Assembly (NCBI RefSeq): GCF_024679095.1
Contig: NC_066513.1
Coordinates: 11,140,605-11,204,604 of the forward strand
DNA length: 64,000 bases
Reading direction: 5' to 3'
Origin: Eriocheir sinensis
Taxonomy: Eukaryota; Arthropoda; Malacostraca; Decapoda; Varunidae
The notes below the pieces were generated by a model, which was not told the DNA's origin, made no database searches, and saw nothing but the letters and a program-made list of their open reading frames with translations. Made by a program: the position numbers and the translations under genes. Positions within the stretch are counted from its first letter, which is position 1, and each line of letters starts with the position of its first letter. Shown here one piece after another: positions 25,284 to 35,689 of this stretch.

Positions 25284-26878
25284 AATACTGGTGCAAGAAA
25301 TTCGTGAGGCGCCTCTGAAATGTAGGGTTGGAGGGAGAGTAGGGATGGGATGGGGAGGTAAGTAAATGGGGAGAAGGAGAAGGGCAGAAAAATAAAGAAA
25401 GTGTAATGCAGTGAAAGGGAAGAATAGGGAAGGGAAGGAAAAGGAAGAGAAGGAAAAAGAAAAGAAGATTAGGTAAAGTAAGTATAGTTGGAGAGAAAGA
25501 GGGAAGATGACGGACAGGAGAAAATAAGAGAAGGAAATGGAAAGATAAAAGTGGAGGATTGATAGGATTGGGATAGGAGAGAAGGGAAAGAAAGGGAAAT
25601 ACTTAGAAGGAAAGCGAAGGTAAAATAAAGGAAGGATCTGAAAAGAGGGAGCTGAAAAGAAAGAGAGGTGAGGGGTAGGGAATGAGAAGGGACCGAGGAG
25701 TTTGAAGAAAAGGGAAGGGAGACAAAAGTGAAGAGAATAATTCGAAATGGGAAGAGTGAGGTTTGGGAAAGAGGGACAGGAAATCAAAGAAACAACGCTG
25801 AAATGACCGTGGGAAAGGAAGAAAAGAAAAAAAGAAGCAAAGAGAGAAGGTAAAGAGGAGGGAAAGAGGGAAGGGGAATTAAATATACAGCGCAAGAAAT
25901 ACAGAAAAGGTGAGTCAGTGAGGGCTTAGAGAATGAGTCAAAGGAAAGCTTTAAGATCGAATCAGAGGAAGGCTTAGAGAACGTACCAGAGGAAGGCTTA
26001 GAGAACGAATCAAAGGAAGGCCTAGATAACGAATCATATGAGAGCTTAGAGAACGAGTCAGAGGAAGGCTTAGAGAACGAATCAGAGGAATAATGAGTGT
26101 GATGTACTTTGGATTCTTCAGGGATAGGCTTTGAGTGATTAGTGTAAGCTGACGGTAGGTTGATGGGGTGTTGTAGGAGGTTAATTGACGCAGAATGGAA
26201 ATGGTGAGAAAAATGGCAGATGAATTTAGGGGAGCGAGAGGAAGGGAGTAATTATATAAGGGTTTATAATGGGATGGGGGTGACAAGAGAAAGATAAGTG
26301 TTGTGGTAAATACAGCGGATTTATAATTATAGAGCTAGGGGTTGTGGGTGAATGTGTGTAAATACGTCAAGAATGGAAACAAGATTGAATAGGGTAGTAG
26401 TTGAGGGGGACAGTTATAACTACTTTGGGGAGGTATGGAAAATTGAGAGGTTGCGAATGGAATCAATGCCTGATGAGTTGATAATGGAGAGGGTCATATA
26501 GTTAATTAGTGTAGGAGAGAGTGTGAGATAATTTAATTAGATTTATGTCTAGGGAGGTATAAAATTTTAATGATAAAAAGAAGACGGAGTGACGTTAAAC
26601 ATTTCGAAAAAAAAGTATGAAGGGGTGGTCCGAAGTTTCAGGAGCAGCGTTGAGAGTTTTTTTTTCTACACCTGTTCATGCCCTTGAGCTGCGTCCTTTC
26701 CTGTAACACAAATAATAAGTAAAGGAACATTCTCGAAGATTTTGTGTGAATGAGAATGAAAAACAGGCAGGAGAGAAGGGAGAGAAAGGGCGATTAACTA
26801 AAGTAGGGTTAAAGAAAGAGGGACGAGAAAGAATAGTAGGAGAGGGTGAATGAAAGAGTAAAACGTTCAGCAAGAAGT

Positions 26879-27035
26879 TTTTTTTTTTTTTTTTTTTACG
26901 TTGTGGCCTATTGCGCCGGTAGGCTTCTTCCCGGTGGATCCTGATGGTCGGTCCAAGGCTTCTTCCCGGTGGGTCCTGATGGTCGGCCCAGCCCGTTCTG
27001 GCGCAGGCGAGTGTTTATAGTGGCGCCATCTTGCA
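26879..27035 (-). mobile_element. SINE 3' fragment with 7 bp target duplication
   Basis: A T-run followed by the SINE 3' end and body to 'ggcgccatcttgc'. Flanked by 'aagaagt' at 26872-26878 and 27036-27042, while unit A has the site once ('cttctt' in 1783-1798), proving insertion. The internal segment 'ggcttcttcccggtgg...' is present twice in tandem (about 36 bp), as in the SINE at 34308. Confidence 0.9.
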
Positions 27036-27429
27036 AAGAAGTGAATGTAAAGTTGTGGTAGTGACATATTTATATAGTGGACACGGAAAGGAAAGGGAAA
27101 TGAATTATATTTGTGTTGATATAGAAGAAATGAGAAAATAAACGAATGGTTATTATTAAAGTGGATGCTAGGAAGATAAATGTGACCGAGAGGAGTGTAG
27201 TAGAGAAGGGGGGGAACGGGAGTTTAAGTAGTGGTGACAAAAAAAACAAAAAACTGAGGAATAGTGATATGTGATAGAGGAAAGAAATAATCATTAAGCG
27301 AAAGATGAATGTATGTATGTACATCATGAATGTAGAGAGTCATGTTACGTTAAGTGACGGATGCACTGCACCTCCAATGCTGGGATCACACATCCGCGAT
27401 TTCGCTCTGCGACGGTTGGCGATTTTGAA

Positions 27430-28056
27430 TTTTTTAAGGACAAAGTAGATTACCTGGGCCATGTCATCAGCTCAGAGAGAATAAGACCTCAATCTAGCAA
27501 GCTGGAGGCCATACAAAACATCCCGGCCCCCCAAGCTGTTCATGATTTACAATCATTTTTTTAATTGACTAATTATTATTGCAAAATTATTGCAAATTAT
27601 TCACAAATTATTGCTCCTCTTCTAAAGATTAACAAAGGGAAGAAAGGTACACTCAAGAAAAAAATAAAAAGGCACTCATATGGAGAGATGAAGAAAAAAA
27701 TTGCGTTCTCAACCCTTAAGGATAGAATGCTTGGTAGTCACTCAAAAAAAAATCCTGACTTTAACAAACCTTTCGTGTTCACTGCTGACGCGTCCTACTA
27801 CAGTACTGGTGGAGTATTGCAACAACAGGATAATGATAATAAACTAAGACCTATTTCCTTTTTTAGTAGGAAATTGAACACGGCAGAACAGCGCCAGCGG
27901 TACAGTACAGTTGAACGAGAGGCCTTAACTGTAATTTATGGGTTGCGCGTAAACCGCCCATTAATACTGGGTTATCCTATTGAGATCCACACGGATCACA
28001 GACCTTTAGTCTGGTTGTTACAGGTAGCTAGTCCCAACGGCATGCAGGATAGCTAG
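27430..28056 (+). pseudogene. Ty3/Gypsy RT thumb and RNase H
   Basis: Begins with 'FFKDKVDYLGHVISSERIRP', the RT thumb sequence also present just before unit B (from 21072). An in-frame stop (27562-27564) replaces a Gly in the usual 'FLGLTNYY'. The RNase H domain follows: 'FVFTADASYYSTGGVLQQQ' (first Asp), 'YSTVEREALTVIYGLR' (Glu) and 'IEIHTDHRPLVWLL' (Asp), so the catalytic residues are visible. It ends at a stop at 28056. The 27430-27715 section overlaps in content with 21072-21345, so about 280 bp of Gypsy pol exists on both sides of unit B. Confidence 0.88.
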
Positions 28057-28720
28057 GTGGCAGACTCTCATGAGTGAGTGTGATTTCACAATCAATCATT
28101 TGCCTGGCAATGAAAATATAGTTGCAGATTTTTACCAAGGAAGAAGGCTCAACAGGACACTGAAATTGAATTAGAAGGACCCGCGATAATGTTTGTGGAC
28201 GGGGAGCAACAAAAACCGTGGAACACGTGGATAATGAGGGGCAAGGTATTGCACTAGTGTAGAAAAAGGAACAGGCGCCGAAAGATGAGAAAATAAAATG
28301 TATGATATGTATGGACCTGAATTGTGCCACACACTTGACTGGAGTATTCAGGAGATTAGTGAGCTGCATGATGAGCAGCCAGCATATAAGTATGCTAAAA
28401 GAAGGAAGCCCCATGAATGAGATTGAGCAAAGACTCAGTGAAGATGCCGCCCCTGTTAGAGGTACAGGTGAAAAATGTGTTATATTGTGTTGAAGACGCC
28501 CCTGTTACAGGTACAGGCGGAAAATATGTTATATTGTGTTGAAGACGCCCCTGTTAGAGGTACAGGCGGAAAATATGTTATTGTTGAAGATGGGCATAAA
28601 TGTGAAGATGCCACCCCTGTCAGAGTTGCAGGTAGAAAATAATGTGTTTTAGTAAATCCGTAATGAGAAGCCACTAAGGTGGTGGTTCTACCCGCCAGGT
28701 ATTTCCAAGGCGATAACTCT
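28057..28720 (+). repeat. Gypsy RNase H to integrase linker with ~55 bp tandem repeat
   Basis: 28057-28430 has no supportable frame. From about 28430 to 28640 there are three to four tandem copies of about 55 bp built on 'gaagacgcccctgttacagg' followed by 'tacaggcggaaaatatgtta'. They lie where the integrase N-terminus should start and would add a repeated peptide if read in frame. Confidence 0.7.
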
Positions 28721-29312
28721 GGCTCATTCGTCGCCATTGCAGGGCACGGAGGAACCAAAGTTACGTTATCTCGGTGTAGAAAGTTCGCTTTCTGGCCTGG
28801 AATGAAACGGGAAGTAGAAAATTATGTAAGGAAGTCGTTTTAAAAGTAAGTTGGGAACTTGCACCTGCTCCTTGGCGACTTTATCGAGACTTCACCGCTC
28901 ATTTTGATAGAATACACATGGACCTTGTGGGTCCCATGGGTGTATCGGACAATGGGGTTCGATACGTAATGCCCATATTTGATGTTTATAAAAGGTATTT
29001 AATTAGAGTTCACTTACGGAGTAAGGAAGCCCGCGAAATGGCAAGGGCGATGTACGTGGATGTTGTTTGTGTACGGTGTTCCTCAGACAGTTGTTACAGA
29101 TTAAAGTTCAGAGTTCGTTAATTCCGTGATGCAGGAGATAATTTTTGGGCTACCTATCCGACACGCGAAAATAACGGCTTACCATCCAAGTGGAAATGGA
29201 ATAATAAAGCGCGCAAATTATACCGTTGTTAACATTTTGAGGACAATGGTTCTAGGAAATGTGTCCGTTTGGGATATAATGTTACTTACTTGCAGTCACC
29301 CTGGCCTATAAT
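28721..29312 (+). pseudogene. Ty3/Gypsy integrase, degenerate
   Basis: A zinc-binding segment is suggested by 'AGHGGTKVT' and 'FAFWPGMKREVENYV' (28738-28840). The catalytic core starts with 'RIHMDLVGPMG' (28910-28940, first Asp). A frameshift near 29060 is followed by 'GVPQTVVTD' (second Asp) and an immediate stop where Gln is usual, then 'YHPSGNGIIKRAN' (29178-29217), in which the position of the catalytic Glu is Lys. Integration activity is therefore lost. After 29312 the frame ends. Integrase joins element DNA to the host genome; this copy belongs to the same element as the RNase H upstream and the envelope-like gene downstream. Confidence 0.85.
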
Positions 29313-29828
29313 GCTGCGCATCATCGCACCATAAAGAAGTCCCCTTTTTATCGAGAGAGACAGAGAGAGGATTTTAAGATGATCCTCGTATGCCCTACAC
29401 TATTTTATAAAAAACTCAGCAGCCCTGGTATGATATTGACTCCTATAAAGAGGAAATGGCTGCAATTGCAAGTAAAGTTTATGATATTTACTCCTATAAA
29501 GAGGAAATGGATGCAATTGCAAGGAAAGTTTATTATATTTACTCCTATGAAGAGGAAACAACAATAATGTATAAGGATGAAAATGCAATAATTAAGCACA
29601 AAAATGAAGAAGTAAACCACATATATATTTGACTCTTCCGGTGTACGACTCAATAACACAACAGGAGTCCCCAACACGTGCTGGCCTAAGTTTCACACCA
29701 ACATACTATCTATATTATAGTCCTTACAGACAGAGACTATAGTATCGTTTATCCTCACAGAAGATGTTTTAGCTGCATTATATAAAGCACGGAATTTAAC
29801 TGCTTCTTTAGCTTGAAATGTTATTCAA
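29313..29828 (+). repeat. Spacer with three ~51 bp tandem repeats
   Basis: 29415-29570 has three tandem copies containing 'actcctataaagaggaaatg' followed by 'gatgcaattgcaag'. No gene is supported in the rest. It lies between integrase and the envelope-like region. Confidence 0.65.
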
Positions 29829-31493
29829 ATGTCACCTGAGTATCCAGCTGTAAAAGCAATAAAATACACACTCTTTAATTTTGAAAATGAATTCAGTTCA
29901 TTGTTGCATCATCTAAGAAAAGTTTTAGGCTATGTGATAACTACTAACCCACAAGCTGCATGCTTCTATGAATTATGGAAGAAAAAAAAACGAGAAATAA
30001 TTATTTTTTAAGGATCCTTGTTTAATAACCTATTTGGTACTGCGACCCAGGCTCAAGTTGAAGCAATTCATGGAGAAAAATAGAGTACTAGAGTCATTAA
30101 CTGAGAAAGATTGTATATAGTTAAATGTTTATTATGGAAAACTCAGCATCGTTAAGTAATATGCATGCCATGCAATCTGCCTTTAATAGGCTATATTCAG
30201 CTGTAGATGTATTGAACCAAGTTGTGCGCCAATTTTCTATAGACTTTGGCATTAGGAAGAGAAAAAAGTTCCTACAAGCATTGTTGAATTTTGACTTAGC
30301 ATTGAGACACATAAGTCCAGGTATACAAGATTTAAGGTTGAGTCTGCAGGCTCCCCTGGAAACATACATAACTCCAACCATTATGTGAGACAAACAGTAG
30401 TTAAGTACATTAAAGGAAGCCTAGGTTCGGCTTTCCAGGTCTTTTGTGCTTTGCAGTTCCTGATTATTTAGCTTTATATTGGGATGTTATAACTGTGTCC
30501 TCCAGGACAACGGCTTTCCACGATTCTCGTAATTTCTGTCTCAGCAAACCTTTACGAGGAGATCCGCCTGACACCTTTGATGTCTTTCGAATCGACTCCC
30601 TTCCATTTTCTGTGCAGAATAGCACTTACTTTCTTATGTATAGTGTTAATTCAAGATATGTTGCCTTCAGTGAGAATAGGAAAATATATTTTCTGCTTTC
30701 TAGTATAGAACACTGTAACAAGAATAACCATATGTTAGTTTGTCCTCCCACAGGCTCCGTCTATGAGGCTAGTCACGCAGCCTCTTGTGAATCGGCTGCT
30801 TCCTTGAATCATGAGTCAGTGATCAACCTCTGCCACACAATAATTGAAAACATTTCCCCCTATGTTTATAAAAGGTCCTGGCTACTGGACCTGTTCACTT
30901 GCCTCCCCCATTACTCTGACACTCACATGCCCTACCAATCCTGTAAACAAACATACTGTCAGCCTGACGGGTAGTGGGATATTGACGCTTCGGCAAGGTT
31001 GTAGCCCCCACAGCCCATCCCTGACACTTCCTGGACAATAAGCTGTGGAGGGTCCCCCCCATCACGGTCTCTCGCCCCTCTCCCTCTCCACCTCCCTCCT
31101 CTCCCAAAGGTTCTTACAGGCCATCTTAACTGGTCCGTTTTGCCTGACCTTTCATCTCTTCGCTGTGCTGAGTCCATCCCCTTACAGGAGCTAGCAGCTG
31201 GTTTGCAGCCCCTAAATTCTGTGGTCGAGCCGGATCAGCCCTTTCAACCCGAAATCCATTGGTGGATTGTCTTCGCCATTGTCGTGATCCTGGTTCTTCT
31301 GCTGCTGACGTCTGCCGTGGGGTGTTCCTATGTCCTGCGCTACGCACGACGCCGCCTACTTCCAGACTCGAGCCAACTGCAGACATTGAAAGGCGTATCT
31401 TCTCAACCAACACCTGTGAGATCTCAGGGGCGAGATCTTCCGGAAGGGGAAGTATGTCGGGACCTAGAAGAAGACGACCAAACAGAGGAATGA
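29829..31493 (+). pseudogene. Degenerate envelope-like gene of the Ty3/Gypsy element
   Basis: Four open pieces in series (29829-30011, 30125-30388, 30444-30974, 31140-31493) occupy the position after integrase where errantivirus-type elements carry env. Near 29985-30050 a basic Lys/Arg run is followed by a hydrophobic stretch with an 'LFGT' word, resembling the cleavage site and fusion segment of baculovirus-F-like envelopes. The third piece contains several Cys. The last has a strongly hydrophobic segment of about 22 residues (about 31258-31325) followed by a basic cluster, fitting a C-terminal membrane anchor with a short cytoplasmic tail. Stops and frameshifts separate the pieces, so no functional protein can be made. 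The assignment rests on position, membrane topology and one motif; without a profile search an unrelated membrane protein remains possible. Confidence 0.5.
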
Positions 31494-32628
31494 CCATAAC
31501 AGCACAAATAATAGTGACCCCAATCAGAGGCAAATACCAGGTGGAGATATGGAGACAAGAATTGTAAATATGATAGGAGAGGGAAGGAATGCAATTAGTC
31601 AGATATACAAAGTCGTAAACATCTGATAAGACAAGCACTAACAAGGAGGGTTACGGACCTAGGTACAGAAAATAGATACCCAGTAGGCGGGGTCAGAAAG
31701 TGTGGTTGATCATTCAGAAAACTCTAAATACGTCACGTGCTATGTAACGACATGCTATATGCGAATAACTGGACAGAGAAGTCACTGTGGGAGTGTCCTA
31801 AGAGTGAATCACGAATAGCAGAAGTAAACAATATAACATAATGAGCGATCCAATGGTTGTTGACAGGAAGTATTGGCTACTGGTTATGTAGAAAATTAAG
31901 GCGTGTCAAGGATTTAGTTCCGCCTCAAACAAAGAAAAATGTGACCTAGATGTCGGTGGCATGAGCAGACCGAGCCTTGCACTCGCTTCAAGCAGAGCTG
32001 CTCTACCCACTCAGCTGAGAATGGCTGTTGTGATCTTAATCGTGAGTAGAAATACGAGAATCTAAGGGAAACCGACTGTATTGACCTGGAGATTATAATA
32101 TAAGAGATGTGTAGTAGGATTGTGAGTGGGACAGGATTGTGATTATTTTATTGCGCTGTAATGCAAAGGTAGAAACCACTGGATGTGGTATAATTTGGTG
32201 CTTCTGTGAATTGTGGTAGATTATACTATAGGAATGTGTTATTAGGATTTGTGAGGAGAGTACTTAATTATTGTGATGTAAGCAGAGATACAAACCACTG
32301 CTTGTGGAATGACGAGTGTTGTTATTATTGGCAACAATTGAGCAAATATTGTAGTATTATGTTTAAGACATGTCGTTGGTCATATGTTGTATCCATTGCT
32401 GAATATGCCAGAGTGTTATGATCGTCTGAGCATAGAATACTGCGTAAGGCAATTACTCTCATTTAATTTTAAATAAATGTATATTTTCTTTTTCCCTTGT
32501 TTATCCCGAAGACTAGTCTCCAATAACAACTTAAGCCGGATCACGCTACCAGGGATACGAGACGGTGAGATAATTTGAGTACTGATAAAGTGGGACAAAA
32601 AATTAAACTAAAAAAAGGAGGGTCCAAA
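31494..32628. other. Non-coding region after the envelope-like gene, possible LTR remnant
   Basis: No gene. A purine-rich 'acaaggagggt' lies at about 31640 and an 'aataaa' signal near 32470, as expected of a 3' LTR, but I could not find a matching second LTR in the window. Two imperfect repeats near 32160-32190 and 32280-32310 share 'gtagaaaccact'/'gatacaaaccactg'. About 31963-32020 in reverse complement reads 'agctgagtgggtagagcagc', which resembles the first half of a tRNA, but the B-box half is poor. Confidence 0.35.
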
Positions 32629-32868
32629 ACCATTCTTTCATCCCCTTCACTGGTAAACTCTGGAACAGTCTTCCTTCGTATGTATTTCCTCTGGCCTATG
32701 ACTTGACCTCTTTCAAGAAGAGTGCATCAAGACACCTCTCCACCCGAAATTGACCTCTCTTTTGGCTACTCTTTACTTTTTACTTTTGTGGGAGCGGCGA
32801 GTAGCGGGCCTTTTTTTGTAGTCTTTTTGTTGCCCTTGAGCGGCGCCCTTTGATGTAAAAAAAAAAAA
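32629..32868 (+). mobile_element. LINE-P copy 4: 3' terminal fragment with poly(A)
   Basis: 240 bp matching the last codons and 3' UTR of LINE-P: 'ctggtaaactctggaacagt', 'tcaagacacctctccacccg', 'gagcggcgagtagcgggcct', 'gcccttgagc', then a 12-nt poly(A). It sits directly against the LINE-Q 5' portion. Confidence 0.9.
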
Positions 32869-34860
32869 TCTTCCCTCGTTGGTGTTCTAATTAGCTGCTT
32901 AAGGAAACTATGCTGTATCACATCTAACAAATCCTGCGCCTCCTGGTCTCCTGATAAAGTATTTTGTTCCTATAATTAAAATCCCCAATTATACACACAT
33001 TCCTATATCTTGACGCCCTACTAATTTCCTGTAAAAGGGGTTGGCTACTATCCCTGTTAAGGTTGGGCGGTCTGTAAAGTACTCCTATGACAAGCTTCTC
33101 CTTCTTCCCTATTGTTTCTACCTAGAGGGATTCTGTATTGCTATCTACCTTGATAGAGTTGTTAATGACACTTAAGATTGTCCCTGACGAAGAGTGCGAC
33201 CCCACCCCCATTCCTACCTATTCGATCTTGGTGGAACAACCTATGCCCTTCAATCTCTAATTCTGGGAGAAAGTGTATGTCTGCAGTATTAATCCATGAC
33301 TCTGTGATCGCTATCTTATCAAATTTCTCTACGCACGCCTTTTCCCGCAATAAATCTATCTTATTCTTAATACTTCTACTGTTTGTATAATACACATTTA
33401 GACCTACCCCTTGATTTACCCTGCAACTGTTATCATTAGTATTACATTTTATGTTCCCACTAGGTATTGCCATCTTAGGCCCCCTCTTACCTCCCCTAAA
33501 AAATCCTGCAGGGCCCCCAATCCACGCTCAAGAGAATCAGACAAGATCTGAACCCCCTCTCGTGAAAGGTGAACCCCATCCCTCTGGTATAGGTGGTTCT
33601 TGCCATATAAATGGTCCCAGGTGTCGACAATTGTCCATCAATTGGCTTTGCAATAATCTGCCAACCTGCAGTTTAATGCAATAGCCCTGGACAGCCAAAT
33701 GCCACCAACCTGCCGCCTTGGCAAAACTCCACACACCACAGGAGCACCGCCCTTGCACATAACCTTTCGCAGAGCCTCTCTATAGCGACGCAGAAGCTGT
33801 TCGCTACCCTGCCCTGCCTATGTCGTTCCCTCCCACGCTCAGGCAGACGATGGGTTTGACTCCCTCGCCTGCCATACACGTCACTACCCTATCGCTGACA
33901 TCCCTAATCCCCGCCCCTGAAAAACACACCCGGGTCCTACGCTTCCTATCTCTAGCACAGAAGGCCCTATCTAAAAACCTGACCTGGCTATCCCCAACAA
34001 CCAAAATGTTACCTCTGGGCAGGAATTTGTCATCTGCTATCCACTCCTTCACCTCCTGCTCCTCCACTGCTTCCTCCTCGCTCGGCTCAGAGAGATCCTG
34101 GAAGGAGTTGCTGCACTCCACACCCACAGGAGTGGACCTCTTCAGCTTCGGGCGGCTACCACGGTTTCCAACCACCTTCCAGCCCCCATCTGCAGACCGT
34201 GTACTAATGTACATCGCCTAACTGAGAACCTGATGAACGGAGGACTCGATTTTCCTCCCTAATTGCCCCCACAGTCTTCTCCAACTGCTCTATTCTCTTC
34301 AAGAGAGTTTTTTTTTTTTTTCTTTTTTTTTTTACGTCGTGTCCTCTTGTGCCGGTAGGCTTCTTCCCGGTGGATCCTGATGGTCGGCCCAAAGCTTCTT
34401 CCCGGTGGGGCCTGATTATCGGCCTAGCCCGTTCTGGCGCAGGCGAGTGTTTATAGTGGCGCCATCTTGCATTGGCTCATGCTGCTCTCCCGGAGCTCAT
34501 CTTTAATCCTAGAATCTAGAGTCCGGGTCGATAGGTGGTCTTCTGGACAGCATGTGGGTAGTTTAAGCCACTCGGCGGCGGCTGAAAAATCCCAGCTTGG
34601 TGGCAACGGGCGGGGATTGAACTCGCGTCATCCTGAACGCGGCGCCGTCGCGCTATCCATTCAGCCACCGCCTCCCCAACTCCACTGTTCAGTCTACCAC
34701 CCCACTGGCCACTCCTCCACCATCCACTGCTCCACCGTCACCCATCCCACCAGCCACGTCGTCACACACCACCCTCTCGCTCCCACCACACATAGTCGAC
34801 CCAGAGATAGTCAGAACACGTCTGAACACCTTGAAGACCTGAGGTATATATATAACTAGG
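32869..34860 (-). pseudogene. LINE-Q copy 2: CR1-like ORF1 (esterase type) and ORF2 endonuclease
   Basis: Right to left: an N-terminal region (about 34850-34680), a SINE insertion, a coiled-coil-like 'KRIEQLEKTVGAIREENRVL' (34310-34250), then an SGNH-type esterase domain with 'GNILVVGDSQVRFLDRAF' (block I with Ser, about 34005-33955) and 'IVCLSVGGNDIG' (block III with Asn, about 33850). Such an esterase in ORF1 is a recognised feature of CR1-group LINEs. A frameshift leads into the ORF1 end. ORF2 starts with the endonuclease: 'GLNVYYTNSRSIKNKIDLL' (Asn) and 'IAITESWI' (catalytic Glu) at 33420-33290, running on degenerately to 32869. It supplies the 5' half that spacer LINE-Q copy 1 lacks. ORF1 probably binds RNA or membranes during retrotransposition; that role is from the family, not seen here. 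Confidence 0.8.
34308..34677 (-). mobile_element. tRNA-derived SINE inserted in LINE-Q ORF1
   Basis: Poly(T) at 34308-34333, then the SINE 3' end and full body back to the tRNA-like head, whose complement reads 'ggcggtggctgaatggatag' (A-box) with B-box-like 'gcgagttcaatcccc'. The segment around 'ggcttcttcccggtgg' is duplicated in tandem, the same subfamily trait as at 26879. It interrupts the ORF1 N-terminal region of LINE-Q. Confidence 0.88.
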
Positions 34861-34984
34861 AAATCAACGATCACTCTTCTTTTTCTTATTACCTAATAAG
34901 TTTTGCATCGCTTTTTAGGTCCTCCTTGGTACTTTTTTACACTTAGATGTTTCACTTAGTTACTCTATGATAGTAAATTTTGGG

Positions 34985-35074
34985 TTCCGCGATGCTAAGT
35001 TAAGGATGAGATGTCTCACGATACCGGATAGCAGATGACACCACACCGGCAAGCTAACCACTCAGCCACTGCCT

Positions 35075-35112
<38 letters not shown>

Positions 35113-35177
35113 GTTGTTGTTGTTGTTATAGTTATCATTATTATGATTATTTTATTATTATCATTATTATTACCATA

Positions 35178-35273
<96 letters not shown>

Positions 35274-35428
35274 CAATAGTAGTGTTAGTAGTTGATGTTT
35301 TTGTTCATCTTTCCTTCTGTTCTTATTCTTTTTGTTGATGAAATAGTTGTCATTTAATTATATTGATGTTATTGTTGTTGTCGTTTTCAGTACTTAACTT
35401 TCTCTTCCTCTTCCTTCTTTTTCTTCTT

Positions 35429-35459
<31 letters not shown>

Positions 35460-35658
35460 TTATTATTATTATTATTACTATTATTATTATTATTTTTCTT
35501 CTTCTTCTTCTTCTTCTTCTTCTTCTTCTTCTTCTTCATTTTCTTCTCTCTCTTCTTCTTCTTTCTCTTGTTGCTTTGTTACTGTAATATTCTTTGTATC
35601 TTTACTCTTCTAATTTTTGTTGCTGGTGGTGCTGCTGCTGTTTTAATTTATTAGTTTT

Positions 35659-35689
<31 letters not shown>

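Noticed and set aside
31963..32020. tRNA gene candidate on the minus strand
   Set aside because: Only the A-box half looks right. The B-box is poor and the acceptor stem does not close, so it is at best a tRNA-like fragment.
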